Positions 52,787 to 60,583 of a DNA stretch of 64,000 nucleotides are shown piece after piece (position 1 is the stretch's first letter; each line of letters opens with the position of its first letter). The stretch is from UBA822 sp965249775 (lineage in GTDB: Bacteria > Gemmatimonadota > Gemmatimonadetes > Longimicrobiales > Gaopeijiaceae): positions 2,666,001-2,730,000 of the forward strand of contig OZ252253.1 of the NCBI GenBank assembly GCA_965249775.1, in the 5' to 3' direction. A program made the translations under genes and the position numbers. The notes below the pieces were generated by a model. It searched no databases, was not told where the DNA came from, and saw nothing but the letters and a program-made list of their open reading frames with translations.

Positions 52787-53842
52787 TCAACGCCAACGGG
52801 ATTGAAGTTCCGCCAGCACGGAACTCCCGGGACACAGCCGGTCGAATGGCACGTCAACCAGGGGCTGATCCACCGTATTCTCAAACGCGTGCAAGTCCAA
52901 ACTCGTGGGTTCGATGAAGAGAAGGCCCGTCGCCACCTCTCCGTGCGCCTGGAGCTCCTTGAGATGGGCATGCGCCGCGTCCCTATCGGTCGGGTCGTAG
53001 TCCTCATCCACCGATCGAAACCGCACGACGCTCCCGTCGTGCATCGTCACAGCCGTCGCCGCTCCTTCATCCTGCTGAGCCTGGATCTCGTGGAGCAGCG
53101 GAACGAAGTCCGTCGCGACCACCTCATGTCCGTGCTCGCGCGTGTGGGCATAGCTCTTGGTGGAGCCCTCGTGGTCGTTGAACGTCACGCACGGAGAGAT
53201 CACGTCCACGAGAGCGAAGCCCTGGTGAGTCAGCCCGGCCTTGATGAGAGGCACCAGCTGCTTCTTGTCTCCGGAGAAGCTTCGCGCGACGAATGAGGCG
53301 CCCAACGTGAGCGCCATCGACGCCGGATCGATGGGGCGCATCTGGTTTGCCTCACCGCGCTTGGCCGTGCTGCCCACGTCCGCCGACGCCGAAAACTGGC
53401 CCTTGGTCAGTCCGTACACACCATTGTTCTCCAACATGTAGAGCATGTTCACGTTGCGGCGGACTGCGTGGCAAAAACCCCCCAGCCCGATGGAGAGTGA
53501 ATCGCCATCTCCGGAGACCCCGATGTAAGACAGGCCGCCGTTTGCCGCATTCGCACCCGTCGCGATGGACGGCATACGGCCATGGAGGGAGTTGAAGCCG
53601 TGGGCCTCGCTGAGAAAGTACGTAGGCGTCTTGGACGAGCATCCGATCCCACTCAGCTTCGCGACCCGGTGAGGCGCGATGTCGAGCTCGAAAAACGCCT
53701 GAACGATCGCCGCGGTAACGGAATCGTGACCGCACCCGGCACAGAGGGTCGACTGGGTCCCCTCGTAGTCTCGCTGAGTCAGCCCGAGTTTGTTATGTCT
53801 GAGACGCGGATGTCGGACCGACGGTTTGGCTGTTTGTGTCAT
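52787..53842 (-). CDS. korB: 2-oxoacid:ferredoxin oxidoreductase beta subunit (KorB type)
   Basis: A 351-residue thiamine-diphosphate subunit. CAGCGHDSV binds the cluster/substrate region. The TPP motif is GDGDSLSIG with NNGVYGLTKGQFSAS, and CVTFNDHEGS is family-typical for KorB. With KorA it converts 2-oxoglutarate plus CoA to succinyl-CoA and reduced ferredoxin, or the reverse carboxylation. Nine bases separate it from korA. Substrate 2-oxoglutarate is inferred from resemblance to Kor proteins. Confidence 0.92.
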   Translation of the reverse strand: MTQTAKPSVRHPRLRHNKLGLTQRDYEGTQSTLCAGCGHDSVTAAIVQAFFELDIAPHRVAKLSGIGCSSKTPTYFLSEAHGFNSLHGRMPSIATGANAANGGLSYIGVSGDGDSLSIGLGGFCHAVRRNVNMLYMLENNGVYGLTKGQFSASADVGSTAKRGEANQMRPIDPASMALTLGASFVARSFSGDKKQLVPLIKAGLTHQGFALVDVISPCVTFNDHEGSTKSYAHTREHGHEVVATDFVPLLHEIQAQQDEGAATAVTMHDGSVVRFRSVDEDYDPTDRDAAHAHLKELQAHGEVATGLLFIEPTSLDLHAFENTVDQPLVDVPFDRLCPGSSVLAELQSRWR

Positions 53843-53851
53843 TGAATCCTT

Positions 53852-55675
53852 TTACCCGGCTTCCACGGGGACGAGCCCCAACCGATCCCGAACACCCTGT
53901 GCCACCACTTCGGCGCTGAGGGGGGCCCCCCCGTAGTCCAGCACAGAGTCGAGCCTATTCTTCGGAACGGCCGTCTCCAGCGTGAGCAACCTCTTGAGCT
54001 GCGCGTCCCGGTTCTGCTCGACCACGATGTTCACTTCGTGGGCGAGGAGAAACTCTTCGACTGCGGCGGAGAAGGGGAAGCCCGTTACCCGTAGAAAATC
54101 GAGGTGGATCCCCTCCTCTTCGAGTAACTCGAGCGCCTCCAAGACGGCCGCCCGGCAGCCACCGACGGTGACGAGCCCGACGGTCGCTTCGTCGGTGGTG
54201 CGGACCTCCGGGGCGGGTAGAGCCTCCGCTGCCCCTTCGATCTTCCTCGCGATCCGGTCCACGACGTCTCGGTAGAGATCGGCGTCTTCGGTGTAGCGAC
54301 CGAAACGGTCGTGTCCCGAACCCCTGGTGAAGTACGCCCCCTTGGGATCGACCCCCGGCAGAGTCCGAGCGGGGATACCATCGCCGTCGGCGTCGAGGTA
54401 CCGATGGAACGCCTCCATCTCCTGAAGATCCTCCGCGGATAGAACCTTTCCACGGTCCGGAACGTAGGCATCATCCCACTCGAGCTTCTCGCACACCCAA
54501 TCATTCATGCCGATGTCGAGATCGGAGACTACGAACACCGGTGTCTGGAAACGCTCGGCCAGATCGAACGCCTCAACGGCGAAGTAAAAACACTCTCGCG
54601 GGTCACCCGGAAACAGCAGGACATGCTTGGTGTCGCCGTGGGAGGCGAACGCGACCGTGAAGAAATCCCCCTGTTGGGTGCGAGTGGGCATGCCCGTGGA
54701 GGGTCCCGCACGCTGTACGTCGAAGATGACGGCCGGTATCTCGGCGTAATAAGCCATCCCGAGGAACTCGTTCATCAAGGAGAGCCCGGCACCGCTTGTG
54801 GGCGTAAACGCACGAGCACCCATCCAGCCGGCGCCCAGCACCATACCGATCGCCGCGAGCTCATCCTCCGCTTGGATGACGCAGTACAGGTTCTTCCCGG
54901 TCTCCGGATCCTTGCGGAGGCTCGCGCAGAAGCCCCGGAACGAGTCCATGAGCGACGTCGCCGGCGTGATCGGGTACCACGCTCCCACGGTCGCACCGGC
55001 GTATACGCAGCCTAGAGCCGCGGCCATGTTCCCGGTGATCAACACGGAATCTCGATTCGCGTCCATCGCCTCCAGTCGGATCGGGAGCAGGCAGTCGAAA
55101 TGCTCCGTCGCGTAGTCGTAGCCCAGGCGGATGGCCAGGTTGTTCGAGTCCATCAAGTGCGGCTTGGCGCCGAAATTCTCCTCCAGCATCCCCTGAATCA
55201 CCTCGAGATCGATGGACAGGAGTGCGGCCACGCCCCCCACGTATGCGATGTTCTTCATCAGGGTGCGCTCTCGATCAGCCTTGAAGCTCTCCACACACAT
55301 GTGCGATATAGGCACACCAAAGAACATCACGTCCTTGCGAACGAGCTTCTCGTCGAGTGGCCAACTCGAGTCGAAGAGGACGGCACCTCCGGGGTGGACC
55401 TCGGCGATATCCTGCTCATACGTCTTCGGGTTCATCGCTACCATCAGGTCGCATTTCGGGCTGCGAGCCGTATGGCCGTCTTTGTTCACCCGGATTTCAT
55501 ACCAAGTCGGCAGACCCTGGATGTTGGAGGGGAACACGTTCTTTCCGGAGACCGGCACGCCCATGCGGAAGATGGCCTGCATGAGCATGCCGTTCGCACT
55601 GGCGGAGCCGGTACCGTTGACCGTGGCGACTTTTACTACGAAGTCGTTAATGCGGTCTCGGGAGTCTCGATCCAC
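53852..55675 (-). CDS. korA: 2-oxoacid:ferredoxin oxidoreductase alpha subunit (KorA type, gamma-alpha fused)
   Basis: A protein of about 607 residues with a fused N-terminal gamma domain (VVKVATVNGTGSASANGMLMQAIF, GVPVSGKNVFPSNIQGLPTWYEIRV) and alpha domain (AWYPITPATSLMD, AFTPTSGAGLSLMNEFLGMA, QRAGPSTGMPTRTQQGD). Clustered marks YPITPA and the substrate-binding Thr/Ser/Arg fit KorA. The start is unsure: GTG at 55675 gives a plausible N-terminus and overlaps the GltD-like gene by 40 nt; an ATT at 55651 is possible. Pairs with korB downstream. Confidence 0.9.
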   Translation of the reverse strand: MDRDSRDRINDFVVKVATVNGTGSASANGMLMQAIFRMGVPVSGKNVFPSNIQGLPTWYEIRVNKDGHTARSPKCDLMVAMNPKTYEQDIAEVHPGGAVLFDSSWPLDEKLVRKDVMFFGVPISHMCVESFKADRERTLMKNIAYVGGVAALLSIDLEVIQGMLEENFGAKPHLMDSNNLAIRLGYDYATEHFDCLLPIRLEAMDANRDSVLITGNMAAALGCVYAGATVGAWYPITPATSLMDSFRGFCASLRKDPETGKNLYCVIQAEDELAAIGMVLGAGWMGARAFTPTSGAGLSLMNEFLGMAYYAEIPAVIFDVQRAGPSTGMPTRTQQGDFFTVAFASHGDTKHVLLFPGDPRECFYFAVEAFDLAERFQTPVFVVSDLDIGMNDWVCEKLEWDDAYVPDRGKVLSAEDLQEMEAFHRYLDADGDGIPARTLPGVDPKGAYFTRGSGHDRFGRYTEDADLYRDVVDRIARKIEGAAEALPAPEVRTTDEATVGLVTVGGCRAAVLEALELLEEEGIHLDFLRVTGFPFSAAVEEFLLAHEVNIVVEQNRDAQLKRLLTLETAVPKNRLDSVLDYGGAPLSAEVVAQGVRDRLGLVPVEAG

Positions 55676-57456
55676 GTCGGTTTTCCGGCATAAGGGATGA
55701 GCAAGTCGAACTTCTGCATGTCCCACGCAGCCGTGGGGCAGCGCTCTGCACACAGACCACAGTGCACGCACAGGTCTTCGTCTTTGACCATCACGCGACG
55801 GGTTTGCGGAAGGTCATTCGATACGTAGAGATCCTGATCGGTGTTTTCAGCGGGGGCGGTGAGGTGAAGCCTGAGCTCCTCCTCCGGCTCGTTGTCGGTC
55901 ATCGTCAGGCAATAGACCGGGCAGACGTCGATACACGCGTCACACTCGATACAAAGACTCGACGTGAACTCGGTCTGGATATCACAGTTGAGGCAGCGGG
56001 CCACCTCTACGGCCGTCTGCTCCGGATCGAAGCCCAACTCCACCTCGACCTCGAGAGCCTTGAAACGCTCTACCAGCTCGACATGGCGCATCTTGGAGCG
56101 CTCAGAATCATCGTAGCTGCTTCCGTAGCTCCAGGAGTGAAGCCCCATCTTCTGTGAGACGAGGTTCATGCCGTACGGCGGTCGCTCGGTGAGCGACTCG
56201 CTTTCACAGAGCGCATGAATGGAGATGGCCGCTTGATGGCCATGCTCCACGGCCCAGATGATGTTCTCGGGGCCCCACGCCGCATCTCCGCCGATGAACA
56301 CGCCGTCTCGCGTGGTCTGGAAGGTGGTGCGGTCGACGACCGGCATATCCCATTCGTTGAACTCGATGCCGATATCACGCTCGATCCACGGGAAGGCGTT
56401 GTCCTGTCCGATCGCCAAGATCACGTCGTCGCAGGGGATCACCGTCGAATCGAGCGTCGTGCTGACGAGCCGGCCATTCTCGTCGGGCGCCCACTCGACG
56501 ATGTCGAATTCCATGCCCACCAGCCGTCCGTCCTCGATCACGAAGCGGCTCGGCGAGTGGTTCTCGACGATCTGGACGAGCTCTTCTTCGGCGTCATCGA
56601 GCTCCCACGCGGAGGCCTTGAAGTAAGGGCGACCCTTTCGGGCGATGACACGAACGTCCTTCCCTCCGATCCGCTTCGACGTCCTACAGCAGTCCATAGC
56701 GGTATTTCCGACGCCGATGATCAGCACCCGCTCCCCGATGGAGTCGGTGTGCTGGAAGTGAACCGACTCCAAAAAATCAATTCCGATGTGGATGTTGGCG
56801 GCGCCCTCATCTCGACCGGGGATGCGGAGCTCTTTACCCTTGGGCGCACCCGTCCCGATGAAGACAGCGTCGAATCCGTCCTCGTCCAGAAGCTTCTTGA
56901 GGCTGTCGATGGGGTGGCTATAGTGCACCTCCACGCCCATATCGAGGATCATGTCGATCTCTTCGTCCAGCACGCTGCCGGGGAGTCGGAAGGACGGAAT
57001 GTTGGTCCGCATCAGGCCCCCGGGCCGATCCATTTGCTCGAAGAGCTCGCACTCGTATCCCAACGGCATCAGGTCGTTGGCCACGGTCAGCGAAGCGGGG
57101 CCGGCCCCGATCAGCGCCACACGCTTGCCGTTCTTCTCCTCGGGCACCTGTGGGAGCAGGTCTGTGACGTCGCCCCTGAGATCCGAGGCCACGCGCTTGA
57201 GCCTGCATATCGCGACGGGCTCGTCTTCGACCCGGACACGCCGACAGACGGGCTCACAGGGACGGTCACACGTTCTACCCAGAACCCCGGGAAAGACGTT
57301 CGACTCCCGGTTCAACATGTACGACTCGGTGAACCGGCCCTGGCCAATCAGCCGGATATACGCCGGGACATTGGTGTGGGCCGGGCACCCCCATTGGCAG
57401 TCTACGACCTTGTGGTAGTAGTCGGGGTTGGAGGTATCGGTGGGTTGCATATTCAA
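55636..57456 (-). CDS. GltD-like FAD/NAD(P) oxidoreductase with extra [4Fe-4S] ferredoxin domain
   Basis: A 606-residue flavoprotein. The N-terminal GltD-type iron-sulfur domain (CQWGCPAHTNV, GRTCDRPCEPVCRR) is followed by the FAD motif VALIGAGPASLTVA and the NAD(P) motif VLIIGVGNTAMDC, then IGGDAAWGPENI. A C-terminal ferredoxin module adds CIECDACIDVCPVYC and CVHCGLCAERCPTAAW, the pattern for two [4Fe-4S] clusters. It heads the operon with korA and korB and probably passes electrons between NAD(P)H and ferredoxin or KOR. Electron bifurcation is possible but unproven. Confidence 0.87.
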   Translation of the reverse strand: MNMQPTDTSNPDYYHKVVDCQWGCPAHTNVPAYIRLIGQGRFTESYMLNRESNVFPGVLGRTCDRPCEPVCRRVRVEDEPVAICRLKRVASDLRGDVTDLLPQVPEEKNGKRVALIGAGPASLTVANDLMPLGYECELFEQMDRPGGLMRTNIPSFRLPGSVLDEEIDMILDMGVEVHYSHPIDSLKKLLDEDGFDAVFIGTGAPKGKELRIPGRDEGAANIHIGIDFLESVHFQHTDSIGERVLIIGVGNTAMDCCRTSKRIGGKDVRVIARKGRPYFKASAWELDDAEEELVQIVENHSPSRFVIEDGRLVGMEFDIVEWAPDENGRLVSTTLDSTVIPCDDVILAIGQDNAFPWIERDIGIEFNEWDMPVVDRTTFQTTRDGVFIGGDAAWGPENIIWAVEHGHQAAISIHALCESESLTERPPYGMNLVSQKMGLHSWSYGSSYDDSERSKMRHVELVERFKALEVEVELGFDPEQTAVEVARCLNCDIQTEFTSSLCIECDACIDVCPVYCLTMTDNEPEEELRLHLTAPAENTDQDLYVSNDLPQTRRVMVKDEDLCVHCGLCAERCPTAAWDMQKFDLLIPYAGKPTWIETPETALTTS

Positions 57457-57858
57457 AACCGCCTTAGCGGTCGATTCACGGAATTTGCGCGACCATGATT
57501 AGGGTACCGGTCCGTTTGCGTAAGATGCAGGAATTCTTAGTTAGAGCGCCGACTCAGATTGTTGTACAAGACATCCATCACCCGGACATTGTGAGCAAAA
57601 AAAAACACGGTCGTCTCCGGCGTGGACCTGCGTTCTCTGGGCAGTGAATGGTCACACTTCCGATCTTTCTGCGGTTGAATGGTCGCCCTTCTGGTCCGTT
57701 CAATCAAGACGTGTCCAACTCATGCTCGATCTGTCGAACTCCAACGTTTTGTTGCGCAAGAAACGAGCCTTCGGCCAGCCGTGGCCGCATGGTAAAATAT
57801 TGCACGACTCCCACCGCATGCGTGAGCACAATTTCGTGCCAGGGGCCGCCCTCCTCGG
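57457..57858. other. Intergenic region without a supported gene
   Basis: Between the GltD-like start and the end of the methyltransferase gene. It should hold the promoter of the minus-strand KOR operon. It contains an A9 run near 57598-57606. Short open frames lack ribosome-binding sites. No tRNA-like fold was noticed. Confidence 0.5.
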
Positions 57859-58881
57859 CTAATTCCTGCCGAGCCAAACTCGGTGGGGACCGGCATCGAG
57901 CAGGACCTCGACCGTGCTGAAAGTCGATTCCATCAAGGCAGCTAGGGGCAGGCGCCGTTGCGTGACGAGCACGAGCGATCCGTCGGCTTCGAGATGGTCC
58001 GGTGCCCCGAGAACGAGACGTTCGACCACCCTATCGGTCTGTACCTTCCTTTCATGGTACGGAGGGTTACTGACAATCAGCGCGTAGCGCTCATGTTCCA
58101 GAGCGTCGAACTCGTCCGAAAGAATCAAGCGAGCACCGGGGACGTTTTCACTTGCGGCTGCGAGGGCTACCGCATCGACATCGAGAAAGTCCACGAGGGC
58201 GGTGGGCTCCAACGCCGACAAGAACGCTCCGATCACACCCGAGCCACACCCGAAATCGAGGACTGGTCGTCCCCCCAGCGGAAGGGGCCGCACTGCCTCG
58301 AGGAGCGCCCGGGTCCCCTCGTCGAGCCGGCCATGGGAGAAAATGCCGGGGTAGGATATCCATTCGCGGGGTCCACCGGGAAACTCCAACGACGTATAAC
58401 GGCGCCACTCCTCGAGAGTCCCTCGCGGACTCGGGGTGCCCGCCGACCGAACGGCCTCGAGAACACGACAGCGGGCCCCGGACTCCACGGTCCTGGCAGA
58501 ACCCATGAGGCGTTCGATGACCCGGCCGGCCGACCCAGCCCCCTCATCGTTGGCTCCGTACACCCAGAGCGGCGCACCGACGTCTAGAACCGACGCCGCG
58601 GCATGAACGGCCATGTCCAATGCGTCCTTGGCCTTGGGGAGCCGCAGGGTGGCCGCGTCGAACGGACCCGCCGGAGCCCACGCAGAGGCGCTCCTTCCTT
58701 CTCGCGCGAAGCGGTGCCACGATCGAGCCTGTCCTCCAGCCTCGGCTACCGCAGTGGCGACCGCGGGCAGGTTCTCGAGCATGACGAGCACGCTTCCGCG
58801 GATTCCCGCCCGGCGCAGCACACCGGACATCAACTCCGCCGCGGCCTGATCCCGCCAGTCGGCACTGCGCTTGAGAGACAT
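57859..58881 (-). CDS. RsmC/RlmG-type rRNA guanine-N2 methyltransferase
   Basis: A 340-residue protein with two domains. The N-terminal half is a degenerate methyltransferase fold. The C-terminal half has the SAM motif VLDFGCGSGVIGAFLSAL and the catalytic IVSNPPYHERKVQTDRVVERLV, the NPPY type that methylates guanine N2 in 16S or 23S rRNA. Length matches RsmC (343 aa). Ends just before the intergenic region and precedes on the same strand the aminotransferase at 58918 (36 nt upstream), so they may be cotranscribed. Confidence 0.88.
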   Translation of the reverse strand: MSLKRSADWRDQAAAELMSGVLRRAGIRGSVLVMLENLPAVATAVAEAGGQARSWHRFAREGRSASAWAPAGPFDAATLRLPKAKDALDMAVHAAASVLDVGAPLWVYGANDEGAGSAGRVIERLMGSARTVESGARCRVLEAVRSAGTPSPRGTLEEWRRYTSLEFPGGPREWISYPGIFSHGRLDEGTRALLEAVRPLPLGGRPVLDFGCGSGVIGAFLSALEPTALVDFLDVDAVALAAASENVPGARLILSDEFDALEHERYALIVSNPPYHERKVQTDRVVERLVLGAPDHLEADGSLVLVTQRRLPLAALMESTFSTVEVLLDAGPHRVWLGRN

Positions 58882-58917
58882 CTCCGCCCGATGTGAACGC
58901 CCGCCGGCGGCCGGGCT

Positions 58918-60183
58918 CTAGCCGGCCTCGCCGGCCTCGATTATCTCCCCGAGGCGCTCCAGCCCCGTGGTAATCTTGTCCTCGGACGGACCAAAGGAGA
59001 AACGGACCCACTTCTTAAGCTCTTTCATCGGCGGGTGCGTCCCGCCCGGGTTCACGTCGAAGAACCGTCCCGGGACGGTGACGACCTTTCTGCCGATCCC
59101 GGCCTTGAAGAACGCATCGGCATCATTGAGAGACTTGGGTAGTCCACTGACGTCTGCCCACACATAGAATGTGCCCGAGGGGGCATGCTCACAACGAATT
59201 CCCAGGGCCTCGAGCCCCTCCAACATCGCGATCCGCTTTCTCGCAAAGAGACGCCGAACCGCACTGGTCTCCTCGTCTGCCCGCTCGGGATCCAGCGCCT
59301 TGATCCCCAAGCGCTGCGACGGAAGGCTCGGTCCACCATCGAACCCAGTGGCAGCCCGCTCAAGGTTTTCAATCACGCTGGACGGTCCCACGACCCAGCT
59401 CAGCCGCCATCCCGGATACCGGAAGTTCTTGCTCAGGCTGTCGACGATGAGCACCGGATCTTTCTCGACGTTCCGAACGTAGGCAGCCGCCGATACCGGC
59501 CCACTCCCGGGCGCACCGTCGTCGCCGTAGATATAGTGCGAGTAGGCCTCATCGAGGACGAGCGTGCACTTGTTCTTCCGAGCGGCCGTCAAATAGGCCT
59601 TCAAGTCGGCGTCACGGATGAGATCACCGGTCGGATTGCACGGGTTGCCGATGAGAAAGGCCTTGAGCTTCTTGGCCGCGATGACCTTGCCCAGCCGGGC
59701 CGGGTCGAGGCGGAAGGACTCGTCCGGACCGGTCTGCACGGGTACGGGCTTGACCCGATCCAGATGGTGGCTGAGCACATCGTGGTATGCGGAAGAGTCG
59801 GGGTATTTGTACCCCACCGAAATCGAATCGAACGTGGCGAAAATCCTCGATAGCATGAGACGCCCGCCTGATGCGATCGAGACGTTCTCCTTCTTGTACC
59901 TCGAGTCCTCGCCCGGGCGATAGAGGCGGTTATAGTGGTTCGCCACTGCCTCTCTAAGCTCATCGATGCCGCCAGCCGGCCCGTAGGATTGATCGTGGGG
60001 CTCCAGTGTGATCCAGGTGAGGCGGTTTGGGGCACCCTCGATTCGCCCGACGTCAGGCTGTCCCTGGCCCAGGTTACACCAATCCGGCCGTCCATTCCTG
60101 TAGCCGAACTCCGCAGCGTCAACCATTGCCTGAGCGACGCCCATGTAGGGTATGGCGCGGAACGTTTCCTTTTTCTTTGCCAC
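58918..60183 (-). CDS. Class I/II PLP aminotransferase
   Basis: A 421-residue aminotransferase. Motifs: LIGNPCNPTGDLI, LVLDEAYSHYIYG, the Schiff-base Lys in DSLSKNFRYPGWRLSWVVG, and WVRFSFGPSED at the end. It differs from the aminotransferase at 13686 in length and in the NFRYPGWR segment, and its N-terminus starts with the unusual MAKKKETFRAIPYMGVAQ. Substrate cannot be named; resembles family members acting on bulky amino acids or aspartate. GTG start at 60183. Upstream is a 400-nt non-coding stretch. Confidence 0.87.
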   Translation of the reverse strand: MAKKKETFRAIPYMGVAQAMVDAAEFGYRNGRPDWCNLGQGQPDVGRIEGAPNRLTWITLEPHDQSYGPAGGIDELREAVANHYNRLYRPGEDSRYKKENVSIASGGRLMLSRIFATFDSISVGYKYPDSSAYHDVLSHHLDRVKPVPVQTGPDESFRLDPARLGKVIAAKKLKAFLIGNPCNPTGDLIRDADLKAYLTAARKNKCTLVLDEAYSHYIYGDDGAPGSGPVSAAAYVRNVEKDPVLIVDSLSKNFRYPGWRLSWVVGPSSVIENLERAATGFDGGPSLPSQRLGIKALDPERADEETSAVRRLFARKRIAMLEGLEALGIRCEHAPSGTFYVWADVSGLPKSLNDADAFFKAGIGRKVVTVPGRFFDVNPGGTHPPMKELKKWVRFSFGPSEDKITTGLERLGEIIEAGEAG

Positions 60184-60583
60184 TGATGAAATCTCTTTCC
60201 GTTACGGCGAGTGGGCTTCACCGAGCCACGGACGGACTCAGGCTCATTCGAGTGACGCCGGTGACGATCTCGGCCACCTGAGAGAGTGATCCGATCACGT
60301 TCTGAAGCCACAGTACGAGGAGTGCCGCACCGACCCGGATCCTGGTAACGGACACCCGCATGCGGGGAAATGTAGCGGATTTGACGCTTGCCCGCCTTCC
60401 CGGAGCGCAACGCACTCGTCGACGATCAAGATCACCGCCTCGAGATGGATCATCGTGGGGCGGCTTCACACGCGCCGAGGAGGCCTTCTTTGGTCGGATC
60501 TGGAAACCAAGGTCGGGCGCTCGGCGACCAGGCGTTCGAGACCTCCTTCTGTCCTTTTTGTCGTCCTCTCGCCAGACTCATAT
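60184..60583. other. Intergenic region with divergent promoters expected
   Basis: Separates the minus-strand aminotransferase from the plus-strand permease. A 47-codon minus-strand frame with a hydrophobic stretch (near 60218-60361) has no ribosome-binding site and was not called. No repeat or RNA fold was recognised. Confidence 0.4.

Noticed and set aside
56215..57498. 427-codon plus-strand open frame opposite the GltD-like gene
   Set aside because: The minus strand carries FAD, NAD(P) and ferredoxin motifs; the plus-strand frame has none and is a GC-bias shadow.
57644..57862. Short plus-strand frames in the 57.5-57.9 kb gap
   Set aside because: No ribosome-binding site and no protein-like features.
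60218..60361. Possible 47-aa minus-strand membrane peptide
   Set aside because: Hydrophobic stretch present but no ribosome-binding site; not supportable.
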